A model generated the notes under the pieces. It saw only the letters and a list, made by a program, of their open reading frames with translations. It ran no database searches and was not told the DNA's origin. Positions 63,375 to 64,000 of a stretch of DNA of 64,000 nt are shown one piece after another. This DNA comes from Ampullaceana balthica (taxonomy: Eukaryota > Mollusca > Gastropoda > Lymnaeidae), in the NCBI GenBank assembly GCA_944989445.1, contig CALYLW010000133.1, forward strand, positions 1,228,829 through 1,292,828. The letters are read 5' to 3'. Position 1 is the first letter of the stretch. Each line of letters starts with the position of its first letter. The position numbers and the translations under genes are program-made.

Positions 63375-64000
63375 AGTAGGATCAGGACACTTAGAGTGGG
63401 ACCAGGACATTCGGAGTGGGACCAGGATACTTGGCGTGGGACCAGGACACTTTGCGTGAGACCAGGACACTTGGAGTGGGACCAGGACACTTAGAGTGGG
63501 ACCAGGACACTTGGCGTGGGACCAGGACACTTGGCGTGGGACCAGTACACTTTGCGTGGGACCAGGACACTTGGCGTGGGACCAGGACACTTGGCGTGGG
63601 ACCAGGACACTTGGCGTGGAACCAGGACACTTTGCGTGGGACCAGGCCACTTGGCGTGGGACCAGGACACTTGGCGTGGGACCAGGACACTTGGAGTGGG
63701 ACCAGGACATTCGGAGTGGGACCAGGATACTTGGCGTGGGACCAGGACACTTTGCGTGAGACCAGGACACTTGGAGTGGGACCAGGACACTTGGCGTGGG
63801 ACCAGGACACTTGGCGTGGGACCAGGACACTTGGCGTGGGACCAGGACACTTTGCGTGGGACCAGGACACTTTGCGTGGGACCAGGCCACTTGGCGTGGG
63901 ACCAGGACACTTTGCGTGGGACCAGGACACTTGGAGTGGGACCAGCACATTCGGAGTGGGACCAGGATACTTGGCGTGGGACCAGGACACTTTGCGTGAG
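63375..64000. repeat. 20-bp tandem repeat, at least 31 copies, continues past the window
   Basis: The unit is GGGACCAGGACACTTGGCGT with GGAGT, TTGCGT and TAGAGT variants. The variant run GGACATTCGGAGT / GGATACTTGGCGT / TTTGCGTGAG recurs at about 63400, 63700 and 63940, that is 15 and 12 units apart. The Pro/Ser/Trp/His-rich open frames are artefacts. Confidence 0.96.

Noticed and set aside
63303..64000. Pro/Ser/Trp-rich frames up to 215 codons at the right edge
   Set aside because: Several overlapping frames of a 20-bp satellite; three repeat units give 20 codons without a stop.

Overview
The window is intron-rich, AT-rich animal DNA, most likely from a mollusc and probably a gastropod. This is inferred from spliced heparanase-like genes, four families of non-LTR retrotransposon, hAT transposons, tRNA-derived SINEs and very abundant tandem repeats. 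Nothing bacterial or viral was recognised.

The only genes I can support are three heparanase-like (GH79 family) genes, rebuilt here exon by exon from protein motifs, GT..AG splice sites and codon phase. Gene A runs on the minus strand from 13492 to 1154 (exons 1-8) and leaves the window on the left. Gene B runs on the plus strand from 16037 to 47944 (exons 1-10). A and B are head-to-head copies of one locus: exons 2-7 have identical lengths (176, 174, 175, 51, 201 and 115 nt), and flanking and intron sequence is also shared in inverted orientation, so this is a large inverted duplication centred near 14.1-15.5 kb. Gene C is a more divergent relative on the minus strand. Its last two exons lie at 62414-62277 and 55836-55527, and its 5' part is beyond the right edge. 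A and B encode a signal peptide, the GH79 barrel with both catalytic glutamates (GNE in exons 3/4, LTET in exon 6) and a beta-domain. They lack the linker peptide and the first heparin-binding segment of vertebrate heparanase.

Layout: 1-134 end of a TIR transposon; 125-312 SINE; 470-608 LINE tail; 955-1040 stray exon-6 fragment; 1154-13492 gene A, with a LINE at 1500-3945 and several small satellites in its introns; 13493-16036 shared divergent 5' region with a SINE and a LINE tail; 16037-47944 gene B, whose introns hold most of the repeats (22-23 bp, 32 bp, a 4.2-kb 23-bp array, a 33-bp array, a 21-bp array and others), two hAT elements, foldback elements and two LINEs; 47945-55526 gene B to C spacer with a 44-bp and a 2.7-kb 20-bp array; 55527-62414 gene C exons with a 6.4-kb intron full of transposons; 62500-64000 two further arrays.

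The most interesting signals concern repeats meeting genes. The exon 8 splice donor lies inside a 31-bp tandem repeat, giving six consecutive donors in gene B. The C-terminal tails of genes B and C are read out of the first units of adjacent minisatellites. Several arrays in one paralogue exist as a single unit in the other, so the birth of each array can be seen. A LINE and a SINE-like family share a palindromic 3' hairpin. A SINE has amplified 27 bp of its own body. The long open frames in the arrays are by-products of unit lengths divisible by three and are not called as genes.
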